From the NCBI GenBank assembly GCA_036803025.1, contig DAIRVC010000085.1:1-11060 (forward strand): a stretch of 11,060 nucleotides of DNA, in the 5' to 3' direction. The DNA comes from DAIRVC01 sp036803025 (GTDB lineage: Bacteria; Chloroflexota; Anaerolineae; Anaerolineales; E44-bin32). The notes beneath the pieces were generated by a model. That model was not told the origin of the DNA, ran no database searches, and worked only from the letters and a program-made list of their open reading frames with translations. Both the position numbers and the translations under genes were made by a program. This document shows positions 1-7,280 of this stretch, in pieces (within the stretch, counting starts at the first letter, position 1; each line of letters starts with the position of its first letter).

Positions 1-60
1 TGCTCGAAAGCAGACTGGCCGCTGCGCACAGCAGAGCAAGCTTGGTGTTGGTGGGCAACC

Positions 61-717
61 GTGACCGACGCGAATCCATCCCCGCCTCCGTCCGAGACCG
101 CGGGGGATTATAGCACGCCCGTTTCGCCTGCGACCCCGACCGAGACGGCGCTGGGTCTGGCGGCGCGCATCGAGGGCCTGCTGTTCACTTCCTCCGGGCC
201 GGTGGGCACCGACCAGCTGGCGGCGGCACTCCAGGTCCCCATGGCTTCGATAGAGCAGGCGATCGTCCAGCTCGAGAGCGACCTGAAGCCGCGCGGCATA
301 CGACTGCAGAGGCACAACAGCCGCGTGCAGCTGACGACCGCGCCCGAGCTGTCTGAGGAGGTTGAGCGGCTGCTCGGCCTCGAGTCGACGGCGCACCTGA
401 CGCGAGCGGCGCTGGAGGTCCTGGCCATCGTCGCCTACCAGCAGCCGGTGACGCGCCCGCAGATCGACGCGCTGCGAGGCGTCAACTCCGAGAGCGCGCT
501 GCACACGCTGGTCCACCACGGGCTGGTGGACGAAGCGGGCCGCAGCGACGGCCCGGGGCGGCCGATCTTGTATGTCAGTACGCCGGACTTCCTGCGTCAT
601 TTCGGCTTGGGCTCCGTGCAGGAGCTGCCCCCGCTCGAGCTCCCGCCCGCCGCCGCGCCGGCGCCGGGCGATCCGCAGGTGGCGCCGGACGAGCCGCCGC
701 CCGGGAGGGGGCCTTGA
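61..717 (+). CDS. scpB: Segregation and condensation protein B (ScpB)
   Basis: ScpB is the winged-helix (kite) partner of ScpA in the SMC condensin complex, which acts on the nucleoid in chromosome condensation and segregation. Two winged-helix units are readable. The first covers residues ~33-105 and starts at ARIEGLLFTSSGPV. The second covers ~112-185 and includes the hallmark stretches LTRAALEVLAIVAYQQPVTR, IDALRGVNSESAL and GRPILYVSTPDFLRHFGL. The length of 218 residues is normal to slightly long. The extra length is a Ser/Thr/Pro-rich N-terminal tail (~1-30) and a Pro/Ala-rich C-terminal tail (~190-218), both probably disordered. The GTG at 61 is the first start in this frame inside the window. 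Its TGA-overlapping form (GTGA, 61-64) would couple it to an open frame ending at 64. Its own stop overlaps the next gene's TTG (714-717). The family is certain; the exact start is fairly sure. Confidence 0.95.
   Translation: MTDANPSPPPSETAGDYSTPVSPATPTETALGLAARIEGLLFTSSGPVGTDQLAAALQVPMASIEQAIVQLESDLKPRGIRLQRHNSRVQLTTAPELSEEVERLLGLESTAHLTRAALEVLAIVAYQQPVTRPQIDALRGVNSESALHTLVHHGLVDEAGRSDGPGRPILYVSTPDFLRHFGLGSVQELPPLELPPAAAPAPGDPQVAPDEPPPGRGP
703..711 (+). promoter_or_regulatory. Ribosome binding site deciding the rluB TTG start
   Basis: A purine run GGGAGGGGG lies inside the last codons of scpB. Its GGAGG core (704-708) is 5 bases before the TTG at 714. This spacing supports the unusual TTG start and translational coupling at the TTGA overlap. 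Confidence 0.7.
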
Positions 718-1493
718 GCGCCGAGCGGCTGCAGAAGATCCTGGCGCGCGCCGGATTCGGGTCGCGGCGCGGCTGTGAGGACTTGATCCGTGAGGGCCGG
801 GTGAGCGTGAACGGTCGCACGGCGGAGTTGGGCAGCAGCGCCGATCCGGAGCGCGATGACATCCGCGTCGATGGGGCGCGCCTGAAGCCCGCCGCCGAAC
901 GCGTCTACGTGGCGCTCAATAAGCCGATGGGCGTGCTCTCGGCCGCGCGTGCCCAGGACGATCGCCCGACGGTCGTGGAGCTCGTCGGTCTCTCGGAACG
1001 GCTGTTTCCAGTCGGCAGGCTGGATGCGGATAGCGAAGGTCTGCTCCTGCTCACCAACGATGGGGAGATGTCGCAGCGCCTTACCCACCCGCGCTACGGC
1101 CATGAGCGCGAGTATCGCGTCCTGCTCGACGAAGCGCCGCGGGCGGAGCAACTGGAGAGCTGGCGCCGGGGCATCGTCCTGCCCGACGGGGCGCGCGCCC
1201 TCCCGGCACGCGTCTGGGTCGAACGGGAGGGCGATCGCGGCACCTGGATTCGCGTGGTCATGCGCGAAGGCCGCAAGCGACAGATCCGCGAAACCGCGCG
1301 CCTGCTCGGTTTGAGGCTGCGGCGCCTGATCCGTGTGCGAATGGATGGGATCGTGTTGGGAGATATGAAGCCGGGCGAATGGCGTATGCTCTCGCCCGTT
1401 GAGATCGATAGGCTGCGCCGCTCGACGCACTTGACGGCGGACAAGCCCGCCGGCGGGCCGTCGTCGGGCCGGCGTCGCCGCATGGAGGCGTAA
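714..1493 (+). CDS. rluB: 23S rRNA pseudouridine synthase, RluB/RsuA family
   Basis: This enzyme isomerises a specific uridine to pseudouridine in rRNA. The scpB-rluB neighbourhood and the family features point to RluB (23S rRNA, U2605 in E. coli numbering). An S4 RNA-binding domain occupies residues ~3-50 (RLQKILARAGFGSRR, then GRVSVNG). The catalytic domain follows, with LNKPMGVLSA at 68-77 and the motif GRLDADSEGLLLLTNDG at 101-117, where D104 is the predicted catalytic aspartate. The late motif EGRKRQIRE is at 185-193, followed by the LIRVRMDGI strand. The length of 259 residues is normal. A short basic tail (RRRR) ends the protein. It overlaps scpB by four bases (TTGA). The alternative RsuA/RluE specificities cannot be fully excluded without alignment. 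Confidence 0.93.
   Translation: MSAERLQKILARAGFGSRRGCEDLIREGRVSVNGRTAELGSSADPERDDIRVDGARLKPAAERVYVALNKPMGVLSAARAQDDRPTVVELVGLSERLFPVGRLDADSEGLLLLTNDGEMSQRLTHPRYGHEREYRVLLDEAPRAEQLESWRRGIVLPDGARALPARVWVEREGDRGTWIRVVMREGRKRQIRETARLLGLRLRRLIRVRMDGIVLGDMKPGEWRMLSPVEIDRLRRSTHLTADKPAGGPSSGRRRRMEA
1484..1488 (+). promoter_or_regulatory. Shine-Dalgarno GGAGG for the membrane glycosyltransferase gene
   Basis: GGAGG lies within the final codons of the pseudouridine synthase gene, 9 bases before the ATG at 1498. A second G-run (1494-1497) follows the upstream stop. It fixes the downstream start and suggests coupled translation of the two genes. Confidence 0.6.
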
Positions 1494-1497
1494 GGGG

Positions 1498-4400
1498 ATG
1501 ACCGAAGCCGAGCTGACCCCCGAAGCTGGAGCGACCGGCGACCGGCCGCCGGGCTGGCTCGACCGCGCCTTGGCCGACGGGATTCGCGTCAACGCCGAGA
1601 CCGTCATCATCGCCCTGATCCTGATCGCGGCGGTGATCACGCGCCTGTATGACCTGGGAGCGCGCGTCGTCAGCCACGACGAGGTTACGCACGTCTTCTG
1701 GTCCTACAACCTGTACCGCGGTCTCGGCTTCCAGCACAACCCACTCAGCCATGGACCCCTGCAGTTCCATCTCATCTCCTTGAGCTACTTCCTGTTCGGG
1801 GCCAGCGACTTCACGGCGCGCATCCCGGCGGCGCTTTCCGGCGTGCTCGGGGTGGGGATGGTGTTTCTCTTCCGACGCTGGCTTGGTCGGGCAGGCGCGC
1901 TGGCGGCGGCCGCCCTGATGCTGGTCTCGCCTTACATGCTCTACTACAGTCGCTATGCGCGCAACGAGGCCTTCGTTGTGGTCGAGGGCCTGGCGATGTT
2001 CTGGGCGGTCTTCCGCTACATGGAGACGCGCCAGGCGCGCTGGCTGTACCTTCTGGCTGCCTCGTTGGCGCTGCACTACGGCACCAAGGAAACGTCGTTC
2101 ATCTACGCTGCTCAGCTCCTAATCTTCCTGGCCGCGGCATTCGTCTGGCAACTGGTGCGGACGCCCTGGAGCCGCCGCGCGCACCGGACCGTCTTCCTCG
2201 GCGGCCTGCTCGCGGCGGTGGCCGGTTTCGGCGTCAGCTTCCTGGCGTACTTCCGCAACCTGGTGGCGGCCACCAAGGCATTTCAGTCCGGGGAGGTCGT
2301 CGGCGGACCGGCGATCACGCCATTGCTCGGGCTGGGACTGATCCTCATGCTGGCGGGCACGGCCCTGTTCGTCGCCGCGCTGCTGAGCGAGTTTGGCCGC
2401 CGCCTGCGCGCTGAGTTTCCGGCTCTCGACCTGCTGGTGGTCGTGGGCACGATCACGCTCACGCAACTGCCCGGACTCTTCCTGCCGCCCGACGTCCTGG
2501 CCCGCTACGGGGACGGAGGCAACCCGGAGGCGCTGTTGGATCCGCTGGGGGTCCAGCGCCTGACTCTGGCGATCCCGCTCTTCCTGCTCTTGGCGGCCGC
2601 AATCGGCCTGGCATGGGACTGGCGGCGGTGGGGGATCGCAATGGCCGTCGCCGCCGCGCTGTACGTCCCGTTCTACACGACGATGTTCAGCCACTCCCTG
2701 GGGCTTCTGACGGGCTCTGTCGGCTCACTCGCCTACTGGCTGGGGAACCAGGGCGTTGAGCGCGGAAGCCAGCCCTGGTACTACTATGCGCTTCTTCAAG
2801 TCCCGATCTACGAATTCCTGCCTGCCTTGGGCGGCCTGGCGGCTTTGGGCGTCGGCGCCAGCCGGGTCCTGCGCCGCCGACCGGCCGGTGACTCGGCGTC
2901 CGAGGCCGTCCTGCCCGGGCCAGGCTTCCCGGTCATCGGATTCCTCGGCTACTGGAGCCTGACCTCGCTCCTGGCCTACACCTACGCCGGCGAGAAGATG
3001 CCCTGGCTGACCGTCCACATTACGCTGGCGATGATTCTGATTGCGGGCTGGGTCATCGGCCGGCTGCTCGAGGCGATCGACTGGGCCGCCTTCCGCTCGG
3101 GTCGCGCCTGGTTGATCACCGCCGTCCTCTTCCTCGGGCTGGTCGCGGCTGTCAGGGTGGCGGGCCTGCTGGCGGGTACGACCCCGCCGTTCAGTGGAAC
3201 GGGGCTGGACGGGCTGAACGCCACGCTGGGCTTCCTGACCTCGCTGGTCGTCGTGGCCGCGGTAGCCTTTGCCTTGGCCTTCCTGATCCGCGGCTGGCGT
3301 TGGGCCGACCTGTGGCGGTTGGGGGCGTTGATCAGCGTGATCGCGCTCTTCGGACTGACCGCCAGGGCGGCCCTCCGCGCCGCCTTCGTGAACTACGACG
3401 AGGCCACCGAATTTCTGGTCTACGCGCACTCGGCCTCAGGCTCAAAGACGCTGCTGGAACAGGTCGAGGAGCTTTCCCGGCGAACGACGGATGGGACGAC
3501 GATCGACGTGGCCTATGACGATCGCACCTCGTACCCCTACATGTGGTATCTGCGCGAGTACCCGAACACCCATCCATACGGCGCCACCCCCGGGCGCGAT
3601 CTGCTCAACTACCCGCTGATCATCGCCGGGGATTCCAACTACTCAAAGATCGACCCGCTGGTCGGCGACCGCTACTTCCAGTTCGAGTACACGCGCATGT
3701 GGTGGCCGATGCAGGAATACTGGGGCCTGACCTGGGAGCGCGTCTGGAACGCCATTCGTACGCCTGCTTACCGGGCGGCGCTCTGGGATATCTGGTTGGA
3801 CCGCGACTACACCGCCTATGGCCAACTGACACAGGTCGATTACTCCCTGCAGAACTGGTCGCCGGCGGAACGTATGCGGCTATACATCCGCAAGGACATC
3901 GCCGCGTTGATCTGGGACTACGGCGCGCTTCCCGCCTCCCTACAACCAGTCGAGTTCGCCGACCCGTACGAGGAGCGGATGACCGACCTGGCCGCGGACA
4001 TCATCTGGGGGGTGGGCGGCTCGGTTGACCTCGGCCTGCTCCATCCGCGCTCGCTCGCCGTCGCCCGCAACGGGTCGGTCTACATCGCCGACACCGGCAA
4101 CCATCGCATCCTGCACGTTGACGAGCAGGGTCAGGTGCTGCACGAATGGGGCGCTTTTGCCGACCTGTTGCAGGGTGATGCGCCGGGCGGCACATTCAAC
4201 GAGCCGTGGGGAGTGGCCGTCGCCCCGGATGGCAGCGTGTACGTCGCCGACACCTGGAACCACCGTGTGCAGCACTTCACCTCGCGCGGCGATTTCCTGG
4301 GGATGTTCGGCACCTACGGAACGGGCGAGAGTGCAGCCGCCTTCTGGGGGCCGCGCGGCGTGGCCGTCGATTCACTCGGCCGGGTGTATGTAACCGACAC

Positions 4401-4878
4401 CGGCAACAAGCGCGTCGTAGTGTTCGATCGGCGAGGGGAACCGGTCGCCTCGTTCGGGACCGCCGGGTATGGACCGGGCCAGCTCAACGAGCCGGTCGGG
4501 ATCGCCATTGGGCCGGATGACACGATCTATGTCAACGATACCTGGAACGGGCGCATCCAGGCCTTCCGCGAAACCGATCCGGGCGTGTTCGAGCCGGTGG
4601 TCGAGTGGCCGATCGAGGGCTGGTACGGCCAATCGGTCGACAACAAGCCGTATCTATCGGTATCGCCCGAGGGCAGGGTGTGCACCAGTGAGCCGGAAGG
4701 CTTCCGTATCCTGTGCTTCGACGATCAGGGCGAGTTCCTGACCGGCTGGGGCGACGCTGGCTCGGCCGTGACACAGCTAAGCCTGCCGACGGGGCTGGCG
4801 TTCGATGGCGAGGGCAGGCTGTGGGTCGCCGACACCGGCAACGATCGCGTGATGCGCTTCGCGCCGATCTGGCCATAG
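1498..4878 (+). CDS. Agl23/TIGR03663-like membrane glycosyltransferase (GT39-type) fused to a C-terminal NHL beta-propeller
   Basis: This is an 1126-residue polytopic membrane protein. The N-terminal part resembles GT39/PMT-like enzymes of the TIGR03663 (Agl23-associated) group: a first TM segment at ~34-49, then VSHDEVTH (D61/E62 in the first external loop, the usual catalytic acidic position) and HNPLSHGPLQFH. Many hydrophobic segments follow to about residue 625, including YAGEKMPWLTVHI at 496-508, which I associate with this group. A soluble region follows (~630-840: DDRTSYPYMWYLREY, RMWWPMQEYWGL). The end is an NHL-type propeller (~842-1126) with six blade starts near residues 849, 903, 951, 998, 1050 and 1097; typical text is PWGVAVAPDGSVYVADTWNHRVQ. 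The likely role is transfer of a lipid-linked sugar to a protein or envelope glycan outside the membrane; acceptor and donor are unknown. Its only two cysteines (C1062, C1073) are in blade 5. Confidence 0.85.
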   Translation: MTEAELTPEAGATGDRPPGWLDRALADGIRVNAETVIIALILIAAVITRLYDLGARVVSHDEVTHVFWSYNLYRGLGFQHNPLSHGPLQFHLISLSYFLFGASDFTARIPAALSGVLGVGMVFLFRRWLGRAGALAAAALMLVSPYMLYYSRYARNEAFVVVEGLAMFWAVFRYMETRQARWLYLLAASLALHYGTKETSFIYAAQLLIFLAAAFVWQLVRTPWSRRAHRTVFLGGLLAAVAGFGVSFLAYFRNLVAATKAFQSGEVVGGPAITPLLGLGLILMLAGTALFVAALLSEFGRRLRAEFPALDLLVVVGTITLTQLPGLFLPPDVLARYGDGGNPEALLDPLGVQRLTLAIPLFLLLAAAIGLAWDWRRWGIAMAVAAALYVPFYTTMFSHSLGLLTGSVGSLAYWLGNQGVERGSQPWYYYALLQVPIYEFLPALGGLAALGVGASRVLRRRPAGDSASEAVLPGPGFPVIGFLGYWSLTSLLAYTYAGEKMPWLTVHITLAMILIAGWVIGRLLEAIDWAAFRSGRAWLITAVLFLGLVAAVRVAGLLAGTTPPFSGTGLDGLNATLGFLTSLVVVAAVAFALAFLIRGWRWADLWRLGALISVIALFGLTARAALRAAFVNYDEATEFLVYAHSASGSKTLLEQVEELSRRTTDGTTIDVAYDDRTSYPYMWYLREYPNTHPYGATPGRDLLNYPLIIAGDSNYSKIDPLVGDRYFQFEYTRMWWPMQEYWGLTWERVWNAIRTPAYRAALWDIWLDRDYTAYGQLTQVDYSLQNWSPAERMRLYIRKDIAALIWDYGALPASLQPVEFADPYEERMTDLAADIIWGVGGSVDLGLLHPRSLAVARNGSVYIADTGNHRILHVDEQGQVLHEWGAFADLLQGDAPGGTFNEPWGVAVAPDGSVYVADTWNHRVQHFTSRGDFLGMFGTYGTGESAAAFWGPRGVAVDSLGRVYVTDTGNKRVVVFDRRGEPVASFGTAGYGPGQLNEPVGIAIGPDDTIYVNDTWNGRIQAFRETDPGVFEPVVEWPIEGWYGQSVDNKPYLSVSPEGRVCTSEPEGFRILCFDDQGEFLTGWGDAGSAVTQLSLPTGLAFDGEGRLWVADTGNDRVMRFAPIWP
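4042..4875 (+). other. NHL repeat domain, predicted six-bladed beta-propeller
   Basis: This is a protein-level repeat inside the membrane glycosyltransferase gene. Five blades carry a recognisable P-x-G-(V/I/L)-A or P-R-S-L-A strand, an acidic-Gly turn, a V-Y-V-(A/T)-D strand and a T-(G/W)-N-x-R-(I/V) strand. They begin near nucleotides 4042, 4204, 4348, 4489 and 4786. The blade near 4645 is degenerate: it has PYLSVSPEGRV but no T-x-N-x-R strand, and carries two cysteines instead. NHL propellers usually bind proteins, RNA or glycans. An extracytoplasmic location is inferred from the preceding membrane topology. Confidence 0.8.
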
Positions 4879-4904
4879 ATCGACGAGGCGTTCCGACGAG
4901 ATTG

Positions 4905-4910
4905 AAGGAG
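4905..4910 (+). promoter_or_regulatory. Shine-Dalgarno AAGGAG for sucC
   Basis: AAGGAG ends 5 bases before the ATG at 4916. It is in the 37-base gap after the membrane protein gene. No convincing promoter was recognised in this gap, so sucC transcription may start further upstream or read through. Confidence 0.7.
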
Positions 4911-4915
4911 AGCGC

Positions 4916-6058
4916 ATGAAGCTGCACGAGTACCAATCGAAGCTGATCTTCGCACAGCAAGGTGTGCCCATCCCGCGCGGCCGCGTGGCCAGCACCGCCA
5001 GCCAGGTCAAAGGCATCGCCCAGGAGCTGGGCGGACGCGTTGTGGTCAAGTCGCAGGTGCTGGTGGGCGGGCGAGGCAAGGCCGGCGGGATCCGATTGGC
5101 GACTTCGCCCGAAGAGGCCGAGGAAGCCGCCACCCACATTCTGGGCATGCAGATCAAGGGTCTGCCGGTACGCAAGGTCCTGGTCGACCAGGCGGCGGAC
5201 ATCCTGACGGAGATCTACCTGGGGATCACCAACGATCGGGCGGCCCGCAGTCCGGTCCTGATCGCCTCGGCCGAGGGCGGGGTGGATATCGAGCAGGTCG
5301 CCCGGGAGACACCCGAGAAGATCATCAAGCTGACCATAGACCCGCTCATGGGGCTGCGCGACTATCAAGCCCGCAACATCGCCGCGGCGATCGAACTGCC
5401 GCGCGAGCTGTGGACCGATTTCGGGCAGATCGCCCGGGGATTGTACGAAGCCTACTGCCGCTGCGACGCCAGCCTGGCCGAGATCAACCCATTGGTGATC
5501 ACTCGCGATCGCCGGCTTCTGGCGTTGGACGGCAAGATCGTGCTGGACGACAACGGGTTGAACCGGCATCCGGATCTGGCCGAGATGCGCGATCTCGACG
5601 AAGAAGCGCCCACGGAAGCCGAGGCGCGCAAGTACGGTCTCTCGTACGTGAAGCTCGACGGGCAGATCGGATGCATGGTCAACGGCGCCGGGCTGGCCAT
5701 GGCGACGATGGACATCATCAAACTCAACGGCGGAGAGCCGGCCAACTTCCTGGACATCGGCGGCGGTGCAGGCGCCGACAAGGTCGCTGCGGCGCTGGGG
5801 ATCATCCTGGGGGACGCCAACGTCCGGGCGATCCTGATCAACATCTTCGGCGGGATCACGCGCTGCGACGAGGTGGCCCGGGGAATCCTGGAGGCCTTGA
5901 AGGACAAGCCTACCTCCCTACCGATCGTGATCCGGCTGGTCGGCACCAATGAAGAGGAGGGCCGGCAGCTCCTTTCCCAGGCCAAGCTGATCACGGCCAC
6001 CTCATTGGTGGATGCGGCGCAGAAAGCTGTCGCACTCGCTCAAGGACGGAAGACATGA
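4916..6058 (+). CDS. sucC: Succinyl-CoA ligase (ADP/GDP-forming), beta subunit
   Basis: This is the nucleotide-binding subunit of succinyl-CoA synthetase, which interconverts succinyl-CoA + NDP + Pi with succinate + CoA + NTP in the TCA cycle (cytoplasm). The N-terminal ATP-grasp domain starts MKLHEYQSKLIF. It contains K45 and the glycine loop GGRGKAGG (51-58). The metal/nucleotide residues lie in AEINPLV (E189, N191) and LDGKIVLDDN (D205). The C-terminal CoA-ligase domain contains VNGAGLAMATMDIIKLNGG (255-273), FLDIGGGA (278-285) and INIFGGITRCD (308-318). The length of 380 residues is close to the usual ~388. The ATG at 4916 has a strong Shine-Dalgarno sequence. The stop overlaps sucD at ATGA, as expected for subunits made in equal amounts. 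ADP versus GDP preference cannot be decided by eye. Confidence 0.97.
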   Translation: MKLHEYQSKLIFAQQGVPIPRGRVASTASQVKGIAQELGGRVVVKSQVLVGGRGKAGGIRLATSPEEAEEAATHILGMQIKGLPVRKVLVDQAADILTEIYLGITNDRAARSPVLIASAEGGVDIEQVARETPEKIIKLTIDPLMGLRDYQARNIAAAIELPRELWTDFGQIARGLYEAYCRCDASLAEINPLVITRDRRLLALDGKIVLDDNGLNRHPDLAEMRDLDEEAPTEAEARKYGLSYVKLDGQIGCMVNGAGLAMATMDIIKLNGGEPANFLDIGGGAGADKVAAALGIILGDANVRAILINIFGGITRCDEVARGILEALKDKPTSLPIVIRLVGTNEEEGRQLLSQAKLITATSLVDAAQKAVALAQGRKT

Positions 6059-6918
6059 GCATCCTGGTCGACAAGAACACGCGCCTGCTCGTGCAGGGGA
6101 TCACGGGCCGGGAGGGTCACTTTCACTCGGCACAAATCCTGGCCTACGGGACGAAGATCGTCGCCGGTGTGCGGCCGGGGAAGGGCGGTGAATGGGTACT
6201 GGACGGGAAAGTCCCGGTCTTCGATACGGTCAGCAGCGCGGTGGAGGCCACCGGGGCCAACTGCGGCCTGATATTCGTCCCGGCCATGGGCGCCGCCGAC
6301 GCCATCCTGGAGCAGGCCGATGCCGGGCTGCCGCTGGTTGTGTGCATCACCGAGGGGATCCCGGTTCAAGACATGATGCGCGTGCGCCGCTACCTGGATC
6401 AGAAGGGCACGCGCCTGGTCGGGCCCAACTGCCCCGGGTTGCTCACGCCGGGTGAGGCCAAGGTCGGCATCATCCCCGGCCACATCGCCATCCCCGGCGA
6501 TGTGGGCGTCGTTTCACGCTCAGGCACGCTCACCTACGAGGTGCTGTACGCGCTGAAACAGCGCGGCATCGGCTCTTCGACCTGCGTGGGCATCGGAGGC
6601 GACCCGATCAACGGCACATCGTTCATCGATGCCTTGGCGCTCTTCGAGGAGGATGCGCAGACCGAACGGGTGGTTCTCATCGGCGAGATCGGCGGGAGCG
6701 ATGAAGAGAAGGCCGCCGAGTACATCGCCGACCACATGACCAAACCGGTAGTCGCATTCGTCGCCGGGCAGACGGCGCCGCCGGGAAAGCGTATGGGGCA
6801 CGCCGGTGCGATCATCGAGGGCGGCTCGGGTCTGGCGGCCGATAAGGTCGCCGCACTCAAGGCGGCGCGGGTGCGCGTCGCCAGACACCCGGAGGAGATC
6901 GCCGAACTGGTCACGTGA
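6055..6918 (+). CDS. sucD: Succinyl-CoA ligase, alpha subunit
   Basis: This is the CoA-binding, phosphohistidine-carrying subunit that pairs with SucC. The Rossmann CoA-binding part begins at SILVDKNTRLLVQGITGREG, with the GITGREG loop at 15-21. Other family signatures are GLIFVPAMGAADAI (71-84), VGPNCPGL (122-129), GVVSRSGTLTYE (151-162) and GIGGDPINGTSF (179-190). E210 lies in LIGEIGG. The phosphorylated histidine is H249 in the motif KRMGHAGAI (245-253). All catalytic elements are intact and the length (287) is normal. The ATG overlaps the sucC stop (6055-6058), so the two subunits are almost certainly translationally coupled. A 32-base gap with a Shine-Dalgarno sequence separates it from the TPR gene. 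Confidence 0.97.
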   Translation: MSILVDKNTRLLVQGITGREGHFHSAQILAYGTKIVAGVRPGKGGEWVLDGKVPVFDTVSSAVEATGANCGLIFVPAMGAADAILEQADAGLPLVVCITEGIPVQDMMRVRRYLDQKGTRLVGPNCPGLLTPGEAKVGIIPGHIAIPGDVGVVSRSGTLTYEVLYALKQRGIGSSTCVGIGGDPINGTSFIDALALFEEDAQTERVVLIGEIGGSDEEKAAEYIADHMTKPVVAFVAGQTAPPGKRMGHAGAIIEGGSGLAADKVAALKAARVRVARHPEEIAELVT

Positions 6919-6950
6919 TCTGGACGGCTGCACACGACGAGGGGTGAAAG

Positions 6951-7280
6951 ATGGAAGGAAACCAGGAGCTGGCGGAAATGTTGAGGCAAGCCTGGGCGGC
7001 CTACGGCGCCGGGCAGTACGCCCAGGCGGCTGAAATCCTGACCCAGGGGCAGGCCCGCTATCCTGACTCGGAAGAGATCGCCTACGGCCTGGGGATGGCG
7101 CAGTACAAGATCGGCAGTAAGGACCAGGCCCGCAGGGCCTTCGCTCGCGCCGTGGCGCTGCTCGAACGCGACGTCAAGCAGGCTCGCGGCACCATGCTGC
7201 GCCGCCTGGCCAAGGGGCATCTCAATCTCCTGGATCGGGGGACATGGGACCTCGAAGCTGAGATATGGCACTACGAGTGA
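6951..7280 (+). CDS. Small tetratricopeptide-repeat protein
   Basis: This is a 109-residue soluble protein with no signal peptide or TM segment. Two TPR units are visible: residues ~7-40 (LAEMLRQAWAAYGAGQYAQA, continuing to RYPDS) and ~41-74 (EEIAYGLGMAQYKIGSKDQA, continuing to LLERD). A helical tail with NLLDRGTWDLEAEIW follows. The TPRs imply a protein-binding adaptor role; the partner is unknown. The ATG at 6951 has GAGGGG (6939-6944) at a 6-base spacing. Its stop forms TGATG with an ATG of the next gene, so it is likely co-translated with the UroD-family protein, a hint of a shared function but no proof. It could equally be a passenger in the sucCD transcript. Confidence 0.8.
   Translation: MEGNQELAEMLRQAWAAYGAGQYAQAAEILTQGQARYPDSEEIAYGLGMAQYKIGSKDQARRAFARAVALLERDVKQARGTMLRRLAKGHLNLLDRGTWDLEAEIWHYE

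Noticed and set aside
1..64. Possible C-terminus of scpA upstream of scpB
   Set aside because: A frame ending at the TGA at 62-64 overlaps scpB as GTGA, but its ~20 residues show nothing recognisable as ScpA. Another frame (3-116) is also open. Too short to name.
597..1640. 347-residue minus-strand open frame antisense to rluB
   Set aside because: It lies opposite two well-supported genes, is rich in Ala/Arg/Pro with no domain signature, and is typical of antisense frames in high-GC DNA.
4042..4875. Repeated nucleotide words such as GCCGACACC, considered as a DNA repeat array
   Set aside because: They are spaced and diverged as expected for NHL protein blades. There is no constant repeat/spacer structure as in CRISPR or satellite DNA.
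4879..4915. Promoter for sucCD in the short gap
   Set aside because: Only the Shine-Dalgarno sequence is convincing. No -35/-10 pair with reasonable spacing could be supported.
4532..5569. 345-residue minus-strand open frame antisense to the NHL region and sucC
   Set aside because: It is a shadow of strongly conserved coding sequence on the plus strand and has no recognisable fold or ribosome binding site.
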